Shown here: piece after piece, positions 1-9,997 of the stretch
Layout: each line of letters begins with the position of its first letter
Numbering within the stretch: position 1 is the stretch's first letter
Origin: Flavobacteriales bacterium
Lineage (GTDB): Bacteria; Bacteroidota; Bacteroidia; UBA10329
Length of the DNA stretch: 64,000 nt
Assembly (NCBI GenBank): GCA_016124845.1
Contig: WGMW01000007.1
Span: forward strand, 49,784 to 113,783
Reading direction: 5' to 3'
Position numbers and translations under genes: made by a program
The notes under the pieces: generated by a model
Databases searched by the model: none
What the model was told of the DNA's origin: nothing
Seen by the model: the letters and a program-made list of their open reading frames with translations, nothing else

Positions 1-2
1 TT

Positions 3-512
3 CCGAACGGCCACTATGAGGATTATGACATGAATGGGGCGAAAGTGGAGGAGGGCAACATGGAAAATGGCGTACCGAACGGAGCTTTCTACACATGGTA
101 CAATGACGGAAAGAGACGTAGTGAAGGCCAGATGAAGAACGGAATGAAAGTGGACGTTTGGACCACCTACTACGAAGACGGTACTCCGCAGGACAAAGGA
201 GAGTACAAGATGAATACGCGCGTGGGGAAGTGGGAAGAATGGTATCTTAACGGTAAATTGAAATCCCGAGGCGTATATTTTGCGGGTATCGAGCATGGCC
301 TTTGGACGTTCTGGTATGACAATGGCAACAAACAGCAGGAAGGCCAGTATTTCGAAGGCGATAAAAAAGGCACTTGGACCGAATGGCACGATAACGGCAG
401 GATCAAGAGCAAAGGAGACTACGCTGGCTCCAAGAAGGTGGGTGAATGGAAATATTGGGGAGCAGATGGAGAATTGACAGACGTGAAAACCTACCCTTCC
501 CCTGGTCAATAG
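3..512 (+). CDS. MORN-repeat (YwqK-like) protein, 5' end outside the window
   Basis: The reading frame is open from the first complete codon at position 3, and the residues before the first ATG (position 30) already fit the repeat, so the gene starts upstream of the window. About seven degenerate repeats of roughly 22-24 residues are visible, of the form PNGxxxxWYxNGKxxxxGxYxxGxxxGxW. This is the MORN_2 pattern found in proteins often named YwqK-family antitoxins. The name is historical; in Bacteroidota these are usually secreted or surface repeat proteins of unknown role. No catalytic residues are visible. The protein ends with an ordinary TAG stop, and 81 bp separate it from the next gene. 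Family assignment is firm and function is unknown. Confidence 0.85.
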   Translation, partial: PNGHYEDYDMNGAKVEEGNMENGVPNGAFYTWYNDGKRRSEGQMKNGMKVDVWTTYYEDGTPQDKGEYKMNTRVGKWEEWYLNGKLKSRGVYFAGIEHGLWTFWYDNGNKQQEGQYFEGDKKGTWTEWHDNGRIKSKGDYAGSKKVGEWKYWGADGELTDVKTYPSPGQ

Positions 513-593
513 TGTTATCATTTCGGCCTGACCGATCTGACATCAGATTTTTCGTTTCTTTAGTGGTTGCAAACCTGCAACACGAAAGCATCT

Positions 594-3500
594 GTGAAAC
601 AACTATTCTCGCTTCTCGCAATCCTGTTTTTCATAACTGTGCAGCGGGTCTCGGCCACGCATATCGTTGGTGGAGAACTCGTTTACACGTATCTCGGCAA
701 CAGTCAATACGCCATTACATTGGTGGTTTACCGAGATTGTCTTAGCGGTCAGGCACCGTTTGATGACCCTGCGGCAATAGGCATTTTCAATTCCTCTGGA
801 ACCCTGGTGCAAGACCTGAGTTTTTCGTTGGATTCTATTGTTCAACTTCAATCAACCATCAATTCGAGTTGCGTTACTGCTCCGAACAGCGTTTGTACTG
901 AGGCAGGATACTATACGGACATTGTCACCTTGCCACCTACACCTGGAGGTTATACCATTGCCTATCAGCGGTGTTGCAGGAATTCCGTGGTTCAGAATAT
1001 CGTTGATCCCGGAAACGTTGGGGCTACTTATGTGGCAACCATTCCCGGTTCAGGGTCAAGTCCCGACAACAGCAGCCCTATTTGGAGTAACCTTCCGCCA
1101 CTTTACGTTTGCGCCAATCTTCCATGGCAGTTCGACCATTCTGCATTCGATCTTGATGGAGACTCTTTGGTCTATTCGCTTTGCACGCCTTATTCCGGGG
1201 CAACGTCAAGTTCACCTCAACCGAATCCACCTGGAGCACCACCTTACACGCCTATTTCGTGGCAAGCACCTTATTCCATAAATGATATGATGGGAGGAGT
1301 TCCACTCACCATCGATCCGCAAACTGGTGAATTGAATGCGACTCCCAATGCGATTGGAACGTATGTGATCGGAATGTGTGTGCAGGAATATCGGAACGGT
1401 GTGCTGCTTGGAGAGACGAGGAGATGTATTCAGATCAACGTGGTCAACTGTCAGGCTCCTGTTGCCTTTCCGGATGACATCAATGAAGTGATACCGAACT
1501 CATTCATCAACTGTACTGAGTTTGTAGAATTCAATGCAAGCAGTTCTTCAGGTTTCAATATCTGGTGGGATTTCGGAGACCCGACCACCACCTCGGATCA
1601 ATCTACACAGCAGAGTCCGAGTTGGACTTATCCCGGTCCGGGAACATACGATCTGACGCTTGTTGTGTACAATCCCATCAACCCGAACGACCCATTGTGT
1701 ACAGACACGACCGTACAGCAGGTAACGGTTCAGCCGCAGGTGTTGCCCAATGCAGGCCCCGATACGGCAACCTGCCCTGGGATTCCGGTTCAGATCGGTG
1801 CTCCCGCCATTCCCGGATGGACATATTCTTGGTCTCCAACAACAGGGTTGGACAACCCGAACAGTTCGCAGCCAACAGCTTCCATAACCGGTCAGACAAC
1901 TTATGTGCTAACCGCGTTTGATTCGGAGGGATGTTCTGGTACAGACACGGTTACGGTCGGTCTGCTTTCCAACGCAAGCGCCAACGCTGGGCAAGACGTT
2001 CAGATCTGTCCGGGCGATTCGGTTCAGTTGAATGCTTCGGGCGGTGTGGATTATGCATGGTTCCCGGTTTCCTTCATTGATAACATATCAGTTTCTAATC
2101 CTACGGTTTATCCTCCGGTTACAACCAACTATATTGTAGGAGTGACCAATGCTGACGGATGTGTTGGGTTGGATACGGTGCAGGTACAGGTCTTTCAACC
2201 GCAACTATCAGTCTCGCCATCTGTGACGATCTGCGTTGGAGACACGGTTCAATTAACTGCCAGCGGAGCGGTAACCTACAGTTGGTCGCCTACGGTGAAC
2301 ATCTCAGATGCAAATGTGGCGAACCCCGAAGTTTGGCCTGCTTCGACCACAACCTATGTTGTTGATGCCACGGATGCGAACGGATGCGAACTATCTGATT
2401 CTGTTCAGGTAACGGTTCAGCCACTGCCTGTGGCAAATGCTGGTGCTGACGTTGCCATCTGCTTTGGCGAGTGTACAACCTTGCAGGCATCTGGTGGCGA
2501 CACGTACAGTTGGTCTCCTGCAACGGGTCTTTCCGATGCCAATTCGAGTAGTCCAGAAGCCTGTCCGCAAGTTACCACCACCTATGTGGTGACCGTGAGT
2601 GATAATATCGGTTGTTCTTCAACCGATACGGTTACAGTAACCGTTAATCCATTGCCGACAGTCGGTGCAGGAGCGGATCAAACGCTCTGCCTGGGGCAGT
2701 CTGTACAATTGCAGGCAACGGGTGCAGATTCATACGTTTGGACTCCGACCACAGGTCTTTCCGATGCCAATATTTCCAATCCGACCGCTCAACCTTCCGT
2801 TCCTACCGATTATGTGGTGGAGGGAACGGATGCCAACGGTTGTTCGAATACGGACACCGTTCTGGTGGATGTGTTCTTGGTGGATGCCATCGGAGATACG
2901 ATCATCTGTATCGGAGATCAGGCGCAATTAGGTGTTGTTGGCGGGGTGAGCTGGACCTGGACTCCTGCCACCGGGCTTTCCGATCCGAATGCGCAATTCC
3001 CAACCGCCTCACCAACAACCACAACGGTTTACACGGTTGTTGGGGATGATGGCAGCGGTTGTCTGGCAAGTGATACAGTAACAGTTGTGGTAAGTCCGCT
3101 TCCTACAGCTTTCGCAGGATTTGATCAAGGCGTTTGCGCTGGAAGCAATGTTCAGTTGAATGCTACGGGAGGCGTTGGCTACCAATGGTCGCCCACAACA
3201 GGCCTTTCCAACCCGAACATTTCCAATCCTATCGTCACCTTCTCTTCAGATACGGCTACGTACGTGGTTACGGTTACCGACATTATCGGCTGTTCAAGTT
3301 CAGATTCAGTAACCGTTTGGCAAGAACCGCTACCGAATGCATTGGCAGGGCCTGATACGACCATCTGCGCGGGAGAAAGTGTGCAGTTGTTTTCTTCGGG
3401 AGGGCAGACCTACAGTTGGAGCCCAACATCGGGATTGAACAATCCGAATATCCACAACCCGATCGCTACACCGTTGAGCACAACCACATATACGGTAACG

Positions 3501-5480
3501 GTCGGTCAGCCAACGGGTAATTTGGTGTTCAACGGAGACTTTTCGCAAGGAAATGTCGGCTTTGGAAGCGATTACGGTTACTCCACCAATCTCATTCCAG
3601 AAGGGCTTTACAGCGTGGTAATAGATGCAAATGATGTGCATCCATCGTTCCATGGCCTCGGCCATACGGGCAATGCGCCCGTAGATAGCTTCCTGGTGGT
3701 GAATGGTGCTGGAACACCTAACCAAAGCGTGTGGTGTCAGACCGTTTCGGTGTCGCCCAATACCGATTATTACTTCGGTACATGGGTGAGTTCGGTAAGT
3801 GCGAACAGTCCGGCCATTCTCCAGTTCTCGATCAACGGACAAGTGCTTGGTGCTCCGTTCAATGCGCCTTTCAACATCAATAACTGGGCGCAGTTTTACG
3901 AGACATGGAACTCAGGAAATGCGACCACGGCCACCATTTGCGTGGTGAATCAGAACACGAATGTCGGTGGAAATGACTTTGCTTTGGATGACATCACGTT
4001 CAGTACATTCTGTACGAATACGGCACAGGTTACCGTAACCGTGAATCCGCTGCCAAATGCGAATGCCGGACCGGATCAAGCGATCTGTTCGGGTGATGGA
4101 ACGCAGATGTCGGGTTCTGGAGGAGTGACCTATCAGTGGGTTCCACCGATCGGTTTGGCGGATCCGACCAACCCTACAACCGATGCCAACCCGAACCAGA
4201 CGACCACCTATACGTTGATCGTTCAGGACAATATTGGCTGCGAGGCCACCGACCAGATGACGTTGACGGTGAACCCGCTTCCTGTTGCCAATGCCGGACC
4301 GGATCAAGAAATCTGTATCGGAGAGAGCGTTGTACTGCAAGGTTCCGGTGGAACGGGGTATCAATGGAGTCCTTCAACATATTTGGATGATGCGAACGCG
4401 CAGTTGCCAATTTCAACTGCCGAGCAGACCACGACCTACACGGTGACCGTGACCGATAACAACAACTGTGTTGATACGGATGAAATGACCGTGACGGTGA
4501 ATCCGCTACCGGTTGTAGATGCCGGTGTTGACAGTATGATCTGCGCCAACGGAAGTCTTGTGCTCCATGCAACAGGGGCTGACAGCTACAATTGGAGTCC
4601 GCTGGTGGGCATCAGCGATCCTCAGAGTGCCGATCCAACGGCCTCTCCGCTGGTTCCGACCGTGTATCTTGTAACCGGAACAGATGTCAACGGATGTGTG
4701 AATTCTGACTCGGTGAGCATTACCATTTTCTCCGTGACTGCATGGCCGGATAGTATTATCTGCTTGAATGATAGCGTGCAGGCGTTTGTAAGTAGTGGTG
4801 CCACCTTCAGTTGGACTCCAACAGATGGCGTCAGCGATCCAAGTTCAGGCTCACCATATCTGAGTCCGAATGGAACGACCACTTACACCGTGAATGTGAC
4901 CAGCGCATACGGTTGCGAAGCATCCGCAGATGTGACCATTGGTATTCTGACACTTCCTATTTCAGCGTTCCAAGCATCGTTTGAGCCAAGTTGCGATGGC
5001 ATTTACGCCACGTTCGGAAACAACTCCGAGAACAGCGAAACCTATTATTGGATTTTTGGCGATGGTTCTATTTCGACCGAATTTGAGCCGACCCATACTT
5101 ACCAACCGGGACAGGGAAGCGTGATCACGCTTTACACGTACAACAATGATAGTCTGTGTGTGGATTCGGTCACCATCGATTTCTCAAACCAATGGTTCGG
5201 GAACGATACGATTGACATTGCTTATGCGACTGCATTCACGCCCAATTTCGATGGCATCAACGATTGCTTCAAACCCGGATTCGATGGTCGTTTCAGCGAT
5301 TGCTACGAGTTGCAGGTGTTCAACCGTTGGGGAGCGCTTATCTTTGAATCAACCGCAGGTCAGAACCATTGCTGGGATGGCCGCACCAAAGCAGGCAAGC
5401 GTTGCGATGAAGGAACGTACTACTACATTTCTTCGGTGAACGGTTACAAGAAGAAGGGCTACGTAACGCTCATTTATTAA
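594..5480 (+). CDS. Giant T9SS type B surface protein with 12 Ig/PKD-like repeats and a nested jelly-roll-like domain
   Basis: This 1628-residue exported protein is probably a surface adhesin or matrix protein. I chose GTG 594 because it opens directly on a signal peptide (MKQLFSLLAILFF...VSA); a TTG at 567 would add nine residues. Order of parts: an N-terminal domain with Cys motifs (VYRDC, CCRN, to about residue 290); a PKD domain with WWDFGD (about 300-385); twelve repeats of about 75 residues with the pattern AGPDxxIC-GxxVxLxASGG-YxWSPxxGLSxxN-TTTYxVxxxDxxGC; a second PKD-like domain with YWIFGDGS; and a type B sorting domain of about 90 residues (AFTPNFDGINDCFKP to the end). Repeat 8 is interrupted by about 170 residues beginning NLVFNGDF, which resemble a jelly-roll carbohydrate-binding module. 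The sorting domain contains four cysteines. It starts a tight forward cluster. The ligand is unknown. Confidence 0.9.
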   Translation: MKQLFSLLAILFFITVQRVSATHIVGGELVYTYLGNSQYAITLVVYRDCLSGQAPFDDPAAIGIFNSSGTLVQDLSFSLDSIVQLQSTINSSCVTAPNSVCTEAGYYTDIVTLPPTPGGYTIAYQRCCRNSVVQNIVDPGNVGATYVATIPGSGSSPDNSSPIWSNLPPLYVCANLPWQFDHSAFDLDGDSLVYSLCTPYSGATSSSPQPNPPGAPPYTPISWQAPYSINDMMGGVPLTIDPQTGELNATPNAIGTYVIGMCVQEYRNGVLLGETRRCIQINVVNCQAPVAFPDDINEVIPNSFINCTEFVEFNASSSSGFNIWWDFGDPTTTSDQSTQQSPSWTYPGPGTYDLTLVVYNPINPNDPLCTDTTVQQVTVQPQVLPNAGPDTATCPGIPVQIGAPAIPGWTYSWSPTTGLDNPNSSQPTASITGQTTYVLTAFDSEGCSGTDTVTVGLLSNASANAGQDVQICPGDSVQLNASGGVDYAWFPVSFIDNISVSNPTVYPPVTTNYIVGVTNADGCVGLDTVQVQVFQPQLSVSPSVTICVGDTVQLTASGAVTYSWSPTVNISDANVANPEVWPASTTTYVVDATDANGCELSDSVQVTVQPLPVANAGADVAICFGECTTLQASGGDTYSWSPATGLSDANSSSPEACPQVTTTYVVTVSDNIGCSSTDTVTVTVNPLPTVGAGADQTLCLGQSVQLQATGADSYVWTPTTGLSDANISNPTAQPSVPTDYVVEGTDANGCSNTDTVLVDVFLVDAIGDTIICIGDQAQLGVVGGVSWTWTPATGLSDPNAQFPTASPTTTTVYTVVGDDGSGCLASDTVTVVVSPLPTAFAGFDQGVCAGSNVQLNATGGVGYQWSPTTGLSNPNISNPIVTFSSDTATYVVTVTDIIGCSSSDSVTVWQEPLPNALAGPDTTICAGESVQLFSSGGQTYSWSPTSGLNNPNIHNPIATPLSTTTYTVTVGQPTGNLVFNGDFSQGNVGFGSDYGYSTNLIPEGLYSVVIDANDVHPSFHGLGHTGNAPVDSFLVVNGAGTPNQSVWCQTVSVSPNTDYYFGTWVSSVSANSPAILQFSINGQVLGAPFNAPFNINNWAQFYETWNSGNATTATICVVNQNTNVGGNDFALDDITFSTFCTNTAQVTVTVNPLPNANAGPDQAICSGDGTQMSGSGGVTYQWVPPIGLADPTNPTTDANPNQTTTYTLIVQDNIGCEATDQMTLTVNPLPVANAGPDQEICIGESVVLQGSGGTGYQWSPSTYLDDANAQLPISTAEQTTTYTVTVTDNNNCVDTDEMTVTVNPLPVVDAGVDSMICANGSLVLHATGADSYNWSPLVGISDPQSADPTASPLVPTVYLVTGTDVNGCVNSDSVSITIFSVTAWPDSIICLNDSVQAFVSSGATFSWTPTDGVSDPSSGSPYLSPNGTTTYTVNVTSAYGCEASADVTIGILTLPISAFQASFEPSCDGIYATFGNNSENSETYYWIFGDGSISTEFEPTHTYQPGQGSVITLYTYNNDSLCVDSVTIDFSNQWFGNDTIDIAYATAFTPNFDGINDCFKPGFDGRFSDCYELQVFNRWGALIFESTAGQNHCWDGRTKAGKRCDEGTYYYISSVNGYKKKGYVTLIY

Positions 5481-5500
5481 AGTAAGATCAAGATCGAGAT

Positions 5501-8500
5501 ATGGAAAGATGGGGTTTCAGAATAGTGTTTTCGACTTTTCTAACCCTCTGCGTTTCCATTGTCGGCTTGGCGGACAATCCACCAAAGTTCATTGAGAACA
5601 AAGGGCAACTGCCCGAGAATGTGGAGTTCAAACTCCGGGTGGCCAATGCCGATCTGTATTTCGAGAAAGACCGATTGACCTTCAGTTTCTACGCGCCAGA
5701 GTTGCTGCATACGGATCATCATCAGCAACTATCGGCCAATGCCAAGTTGGGAGGTCATGCTTACCAGATGGTTTTCGGTGGAGCAGATGGCGATGCAAAG
5801 GTGAAACCGACCGGTCGCATGTTTCCAGATTACAGCAATTACATCACCGCCAAGTATCAGGTTGGGCATGTGCGCTCCTATGACCGAATTCGCTATCAGA
5901 ACATTTACCAAGGCATCGACCTTGAGTATTTCGGACGTGGCGGTCATCTGAAATATGATGTGATCATTGCGCCAGAAGCCGATATCGATCAGCTTCAAAT
6001 GCAATATGAAGGCGCGAACAGCATTCACCTGAAAAATGGTCGGTTGGTGATTGAGAATACTTACAACACGGTGGAAGAGTCGATTCCATTGGCTTACCAA
6101 ATTGTCAACGGTAAAAAGATTCAAGTCGCTTGTCGCTACAAGTTACGCGGCAATACTGTGAGTTTTGTGTTTCCTGATGGGTACGATTCGCAACACGAAC
6201 TGGTGATCGACCCAACGTTGGTCTTTGCAAGTTATTCTGGGTCTACTTCAGACAATTTCGGGTTTACTGCAACGTATGACGATGCTGGTGCGCTCTACGG
6301 TGGTGGCTTCGCTTACGGGCTTGGCTATCCTTACGTAACGGGTTCTTACGCTGCCACTTTTGGCGGGGTTCGCGATATGACCATTTCCAAATTCACACCT
6401 GATGGAACCGGTCTTGAATACTCAACCTATATCGGTGGAGATGACATGGATGCACCGCACAGCATGGTGGTCAACAGCCAAGGAGAACTGGTTATTTTGG
6501 GTACGACAGGCTCCAGCAATTTCCCGACAACACCAAACGCATTCGACAATACTTTTGGCGGTGGCACTTACGCGCAATATGTGTACAACGGTGCCGAATA
6601 TTCCAACGGTTCGGACATCAGCGTCACGGTTCTGAGTGCGGATGGTTCTTCGTTGGTCGGATCCACCTATTTGGGCGGTTCACTGAATGATGGCCTGAAC
6701 CAGAATGCCACGTTGCGGTACAACTACAACGATGTTTTCCGTGGTGAGGTCATCGTGGATGCGGATGATAACATCTATGTGGCCATGACCACCGAATCGT
6801 CCGATTTTCCAGTTACGACCGGTGCCTTCGGACAATCGCTTAACGGAACGCAGGATGCCTGTCTTGCCAAGTTCAATCCCGATCTTTCTGTGCTGGAATG
6901 GTGTACCTGTCTTGGTGGAAGTGGGGCAGACGCGGGTTATTCGCTCAAGATCAGTTCTACCGATGATGTCTATCTCACAGGAGGAACCACCAGTCAGGAC
7001 TTTCCCATTGCCGGAACGGCTTTGAACGCCACCTACCAAGGAGGTTCGGCTGATGGTTTCGTGGCACATGTTTCTGCCGATGGCTCTGGTCTTTTGTATT
7101 CGTCATACATCGGAACCTCGCTATACGATCAGTCTTTTTTTGTGGAGGTGGATAATGACGGAGACGTGTATCTGTACGGTCAAACAACTGGCAGTTATCC
7201 CGTTTCAAGCGGTGTCTATTCGAACAATAATGGCAAGCAGTTCATTCAAAAAATAACGCCCGATCTTTCTACAAGCATCTACTCAACGGTATTCGGCAGC
7301 GGTTCCTCCACCATCAATCTCTCGCCTACGGCATTTCTGGTTGACATCTGCGAGCGCGTTTACATCTCAGGTTGGGGTGGTGCGGTCAATGCTACGCCTT
7401 ATGCAAATGCAGGTGGCAATACCTTCAACATGCCAACTACATCTGATGCGGTTCAGCAGACAACAGATGGAAGTGATTTCTACTTTTTGGTGCTGGAGAC
7501 GGATGCGAGTTCGCTGCTTTACGCCACGTATTACGGAGGTGCGAGTGAAGAACATGTCGATGGAGGAACAAGTCGATTTGATCCGAACGGAGTCATTTAT
7601 CAAGCTGTTTGCGCGGCCTGCGGTGCGGCCAACGATTTTCCAACCACGCCTGGAGTTTGGTCAGAGACGGATCAGTCGGGTACGAATGAGTGCAACCTCG
7701 GTGTAATCAAACTGGCCATGGAACTTTCTACCGTTGATGTACAGATCTCATCCGGACTGAACGTTACGGGTTGCGCACCGCTCGAAGTTCAGTTCGAATC
7801 CACCATTACCAATGCGTCCGATTTCATGTGGTATTTCGACAATGGCGATTCATCCGATCTGGCCAACCCTGTTTTCACGTACGATACGCCTGGCGTTTAC
7901 GAGGTTCTTCTTGTGGGGAGTGGCGTTATTTCCTGTACCGGAACTCCGTTTACAGATACGGCCGTTGCCACGATAACTGTTGGGCAACTAACGGATGCTG
8001 CTGATGCTGGAAACGGTGCAAGCCTTTGTCCGGGAGATTCCGCCATGATCGGCTCTGACGCTGTTTCCGGCTACAGTTACAGTTGGTCTCCGACCTCAAC
8101 GCTGAGCGATTCTACGGTGGCGCAACCATACGCATCTCCGACCGAAGAAACGTGGTATCATCTCACCATAACAAATCAGGAAGGTTGTGAGGATTCTGAT
8201 TCGGTATTGGTGTCTGTTTTCGGTATTGATGTCTATCCCGACACGACCCTGTGCAATGGCGATAGCGTGATGATAACGGTTGTTGGTGGAACGGAATTCC
8301 TTTGGTCGCCAACAGTTGGTGTAAGCGATTCAACCAGTTCCAATCCGTACATCGTGGCCGGATTTGCGGAAATGTACACGGTCACCGCATCAGATGGTGC
8401 GTGTCAGGATACTGCCGTGGTTCACATCAGTTCGGTCCCTTCGCCATCGGCAGATTTCGATGTGGCGATAAGTCAGAGCTGCTTGGGAGATTCGGTCAGT

Positions 8501-8971
8501 TTTGTGGCGATGCAAGATGGAGCAGATGCCTACCATTGGAATATTGACGGATATGAAACAGACGAACCGAATCCGACCCTTTTCCTGGAGCCGAACAATG
8601 GACCGTTGGTGACGCTAACGGTTACTACCGAAAATGGCGCATGCTCCGATTCGCTCACGGTTGATTACAGCAACGGTTGGTTTACCGATGATTCGTTGGC
8701 CGTGAAGTACCCGAACGTTTTCACGCCCAACGGAGATGGCTACAACGATTGTTTCAAGCCTGATTTTCTGGGCAATTTGGATGACTGCTATACCTTGAAG
8801 GTTTTCAGTCGATGGGGACGTTTGCTGTACGATTCTGAGAAGATGGGCGGCAACTGCTGGGATGGGAAGCAGCGCACAGACGGAATGGTCAAGGAGGGAA
8901 CGTACTATTACATTGCCAACGTGCGTGGCATGGATCATGCAGGATTCGTGACCGTGCTTTATCCGAAATGA
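5501..8971 (+). CDS. T9SS type B surface protein with DUF7948-like head and SBBP beta-propeller repeats
   Basis: This 1156-residue protein begins with a signal peptide (MERWGFRIVFSTFLTLCVSIVGLA). Next comes a head starting ENKGQLPENV, the hallmark of the DUF7948 family (about 28-235). A long SBBP-type propeller region follows (about 240-725) with repeated STYIGG, STYLGG and TCLGGSGAD segments, typical of seven-bladed secreted propellers. After it are a PKD-like domain (WYFDNGDSSD), two Ig-like repeats of the type seen in the preceding gene, another PKD-like unit, and a type B sorting domain (VFTPNGDGYNDCFKP to the end). Its sorting domain has the same Cys positions (NDCFKP, DDCY, NCWDG) as its neighbour. 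It starts 20 bp after the upstream gene and overlaps the downstream ATG by 4 bp, so the genes are probably cotranscribed. The role is presumed to be surface attachment. Confidence 0.9.
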   Translation: MERWGFRIVFSTFLTLCVSIVGLADNPPKFIENKGQLPENVEFKLRVANADLYFEKDRLTFSFYAPELLHTDHHQQLSANAKLGGHAYQMVFGGADGDAKVKPTGRMFPDYSNYITAKYQVGHVRSYDRIRYQNIYQGIDLEYFGRGGHLKYDVIIAPEADIDQLQMQYEGANSIHLKNGRLVIENTYNTVEESIPLAYQIVNGKKIQVACRYKLRGNTVSFVFPDGYDSQHELVIDPTLVFASYSGSTSDNFGFTATYDDAGALYGGGFAYGLGYPYVTGSYAATFGGVRDMTISKFTPDGTGLEYSTYIGGDDMDAPHSMVVNSQGELVILGTTGSSNFPTTPNAFDNTFGGGTYAQYVYNGAEYSNGSDISVTVLSADGSSLVGSTYLGGSLNDGLNQNATLRYNYNDVFRGEVIVDADDNIYVAMTTESSDFPVTTGAFGQSLNGTQDACLAKFNPDLSVLEWCTCLGGSGADAGYSLKISSTDDVYLTGGTTSQDFPIAGTALNATYQGGSADGFVAHVSADGSGLLYSSYIGTSLYDQSFFVEVDNDGDVYLYGQTTGSYPVSSGVYSNNNGKQFIQKITPDLSTSIYSTVFGSGSSTINLSPTAFLVDICERVYISGWGGAVNATPYANAGGNTFNMPTTSDAVQQTTDGSDFYFLVLETDASSLLYATYYGGASEEHVDGGTSRFDPNGVIYQAVCAACGAANDFPTTPGVWSETDQSGTNECNLGVIKLAMELSTVDVQISSGLNVTGCAPLEVQFESTITNASDFMWYFDNGDSSDLANPVFTYDTPGVYEVLLVGSGVISCTGTPFTDTAVATITVGQLTDAADAGNGASLCPGDSAMIGSDAVSGYSYSWSPTSTLSDSTVAQPYASPTEETWYHLTITNQEGCEDSDSVLVSVFGIDVYPDTTLCNGDSVMITVVGGTEFLWSPTVGVSDSTSSNPYIVAGFAEMYTVTASDGACQDTAVVHISSVPSPSADFDVAISQSCLGDSVSFVAMQDGADAYHWNIDGYETDEPNPTLFLEPNNGPLVTLTVTTENGACSDSLTVDYSNGWFTDDSLAVKYPNVFTPNGDGYNDCFKPDFLGNLDDCYTLKVFSRWGRLLYDSEKMGGNCWDGKQRTDGMVKEGTYYYIANVRGMDHAGFVTVLYPK

Positions 8972-9690
8972 GAATTTTCATCACTGTTTTCCTGATCGCG
9001 CTCGCGGGTTCTGCCCAAGCGCAACCGGTCGATTCGTTGCAATACGTGCTCGGGCGGTTCGATTATATTAAGCATGCTGATTTTGTGAAGATTCCATCGG
9101 CATACGCCAATAAAGAAGAAATGTACTTGAGGAAAGAAGCGTTGGACGCATTCAAACTCATGCGACAAGCAGCGGTGAAGGATGGTGTGAACCTCACCAT
9201 CATTTCAGCCACGCGAAATTTTGACCATCAGAAACGCATTTGGGAAGCCAAGTGGAACGGACAACGTTTGGTGAATGGCCAGAACCTGAGAACCACCATT
9301 CCAGATGAGGCAGCACGCACTAAGGAAATTCTGAAGTACAGTTCCATGCCGGGAACTTCCCGTCATCATTGGGGAACCGACATCGACATCAATTCACTCA
9401 GCTCCAACTATTTCCAAAGTGGAAAGGGCAAGAAGGAATACGAATGGCTGCGCGACCATGCTTACGAATTCGGTTTCTGCCAAGTGTATTCGCAAAAGGG
9501 AACAGACCGACCGAACGGTTACGAAGAAGAAGAATGGCATTGGAGTTACATTCCGCTGGCGCGAACGTTTTTACGGTATCACCAAAAACACGTAACGGCC
9601 AAACAGATCACCGATTTTGATGGAAGCGATGCTTTGCCGCTTTCAGAAATCTCGAAATACGTGAATGGAATTGCACCTGAGTGTAAGTGA
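8968..9690 (+). CDS. M15-family D,D/L,D-carboxypeptidase (VanY-like)
   Basis: This 240-residue exported zinc peptidase begins with a signal peptide ending near GSAQAQ. The VanY/M15 signature SxHxxGxxxD is present at S131-H133-G136-D140, and the downstream EWH motif supplies H191, so the three expected zinc ligands (H133, D140, H191) and the catalytic glutamate before W190 are all there. M15 enzymes trim stem peptides of peptidoglycan in the periplasm. Its ATG overlaps the stop of the giant T9SS gene (ATGA), which suggests translational coupling. A peptidoglycan-trimming step linked to large exported proteins is plausible but is inference. The catalytic class is well supported; the exact bond cleaved is not. 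Confidence 0.9.
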   Translation: MRIFITVFLIALAGSAQAQPVDSLQYVLGRFDYIKHADFVKIPSAYANKEEMYLRKEALDAFKLMRQAAVKDGVNLTIISATRNFDHQKRIWEAKWNGQRLVNGQNLRTTIPDEAARTKEILKYSSMPGTSRHHWGTDIDINSLSSNYFQSGKGKKEYEWLRDHAYEFGFCQVYSQKGTDRPNGYEEEEWHWSYIPLARTFLRYHQKHVTAKQITDFDGSDALPLSEISKYVNGIAPECK

Positions 9691-9696
9691 GTATTC

Positions 9697-9918
9697 ATGT
9701 TTTACAATCATCCATACGGCTGGAGACTTTGGGTTCGTGAACGGCTCCCATGGTTTTTGATCGACCTGGGAATTGCTGACAAGGGTGAGGATTGCGAATC
9801 CGTTAACGCAGATCATCGTTGGTACAATCATGATGAGATTCATAGCAGATGCTATTTCTGCAAGAAGGAGGTCAAGGGTCAACTCTGGAAACCGGTCAAT
9901 GGTCATAGAGGACGTTAG
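9697..9918 (+). CDS. Small conserved-looking Cys/Trp-rich protein (73 aa)
   Basis: This short ORF starts 6 bp after the M15 peptidase stop in the same direction. The protein is unusually rich in aromatics at its N-terminus (YGWRLWVRERLPWFLIDLG). It continues with C33, HRWYN (H40), C52-Y-F-C55 and GQLWK. The arrangement of C33, H40 and C52-x2-C55 suggests a small metal-binding or treble-clef-like knuckle. I recall similar short Bacteroidota proteins with an HRWYNxD...CYxC...GQLWK pattern, but cannot verify this here. The tight spacing and protein-like composition argue against a random ORF. The function is unknown. Confidence 0.6.
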   Translation: MFYNHPYGWRLWVRERLPWFLIDLGIADKGEDCESVNADHRWYNHDEIHSRCYFCKKEVKGQLWKPVNGHRGR

Positions 9919-9947
9919 TAACTGTCTTGATAATTCCTTGCGTGCCA

Positions 9948-9978
9948 TTGCCCGTCCTTTGCACAAAGGATAAATTTG
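9948..9978 (+). promoter_or_regulatory. Bacteroidota-type promoter for guaA
   Basis: The box TAAATTTG at 9971-9978 is an exact match to the Bacteroidota -7 consensus TAnnTTTG. A TTG at 9948-9950 lies 20 bp upstream, in the place of the -33 element. The ATG of guaA (9998) follows 19 bp after the -7 box, so the leader would be very short. Confidence 0.55.
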
Positions 9979-9997
9979 CCGTTTGAAATCCCGATTG

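Noticed and set aside
1741..4960. Regular repeats suggesting a CRISPR array
   Set aside because: They are 75-residue protein repeats in frame within one gene, with degenerate DNA and no constant repeat/spacer pattern.
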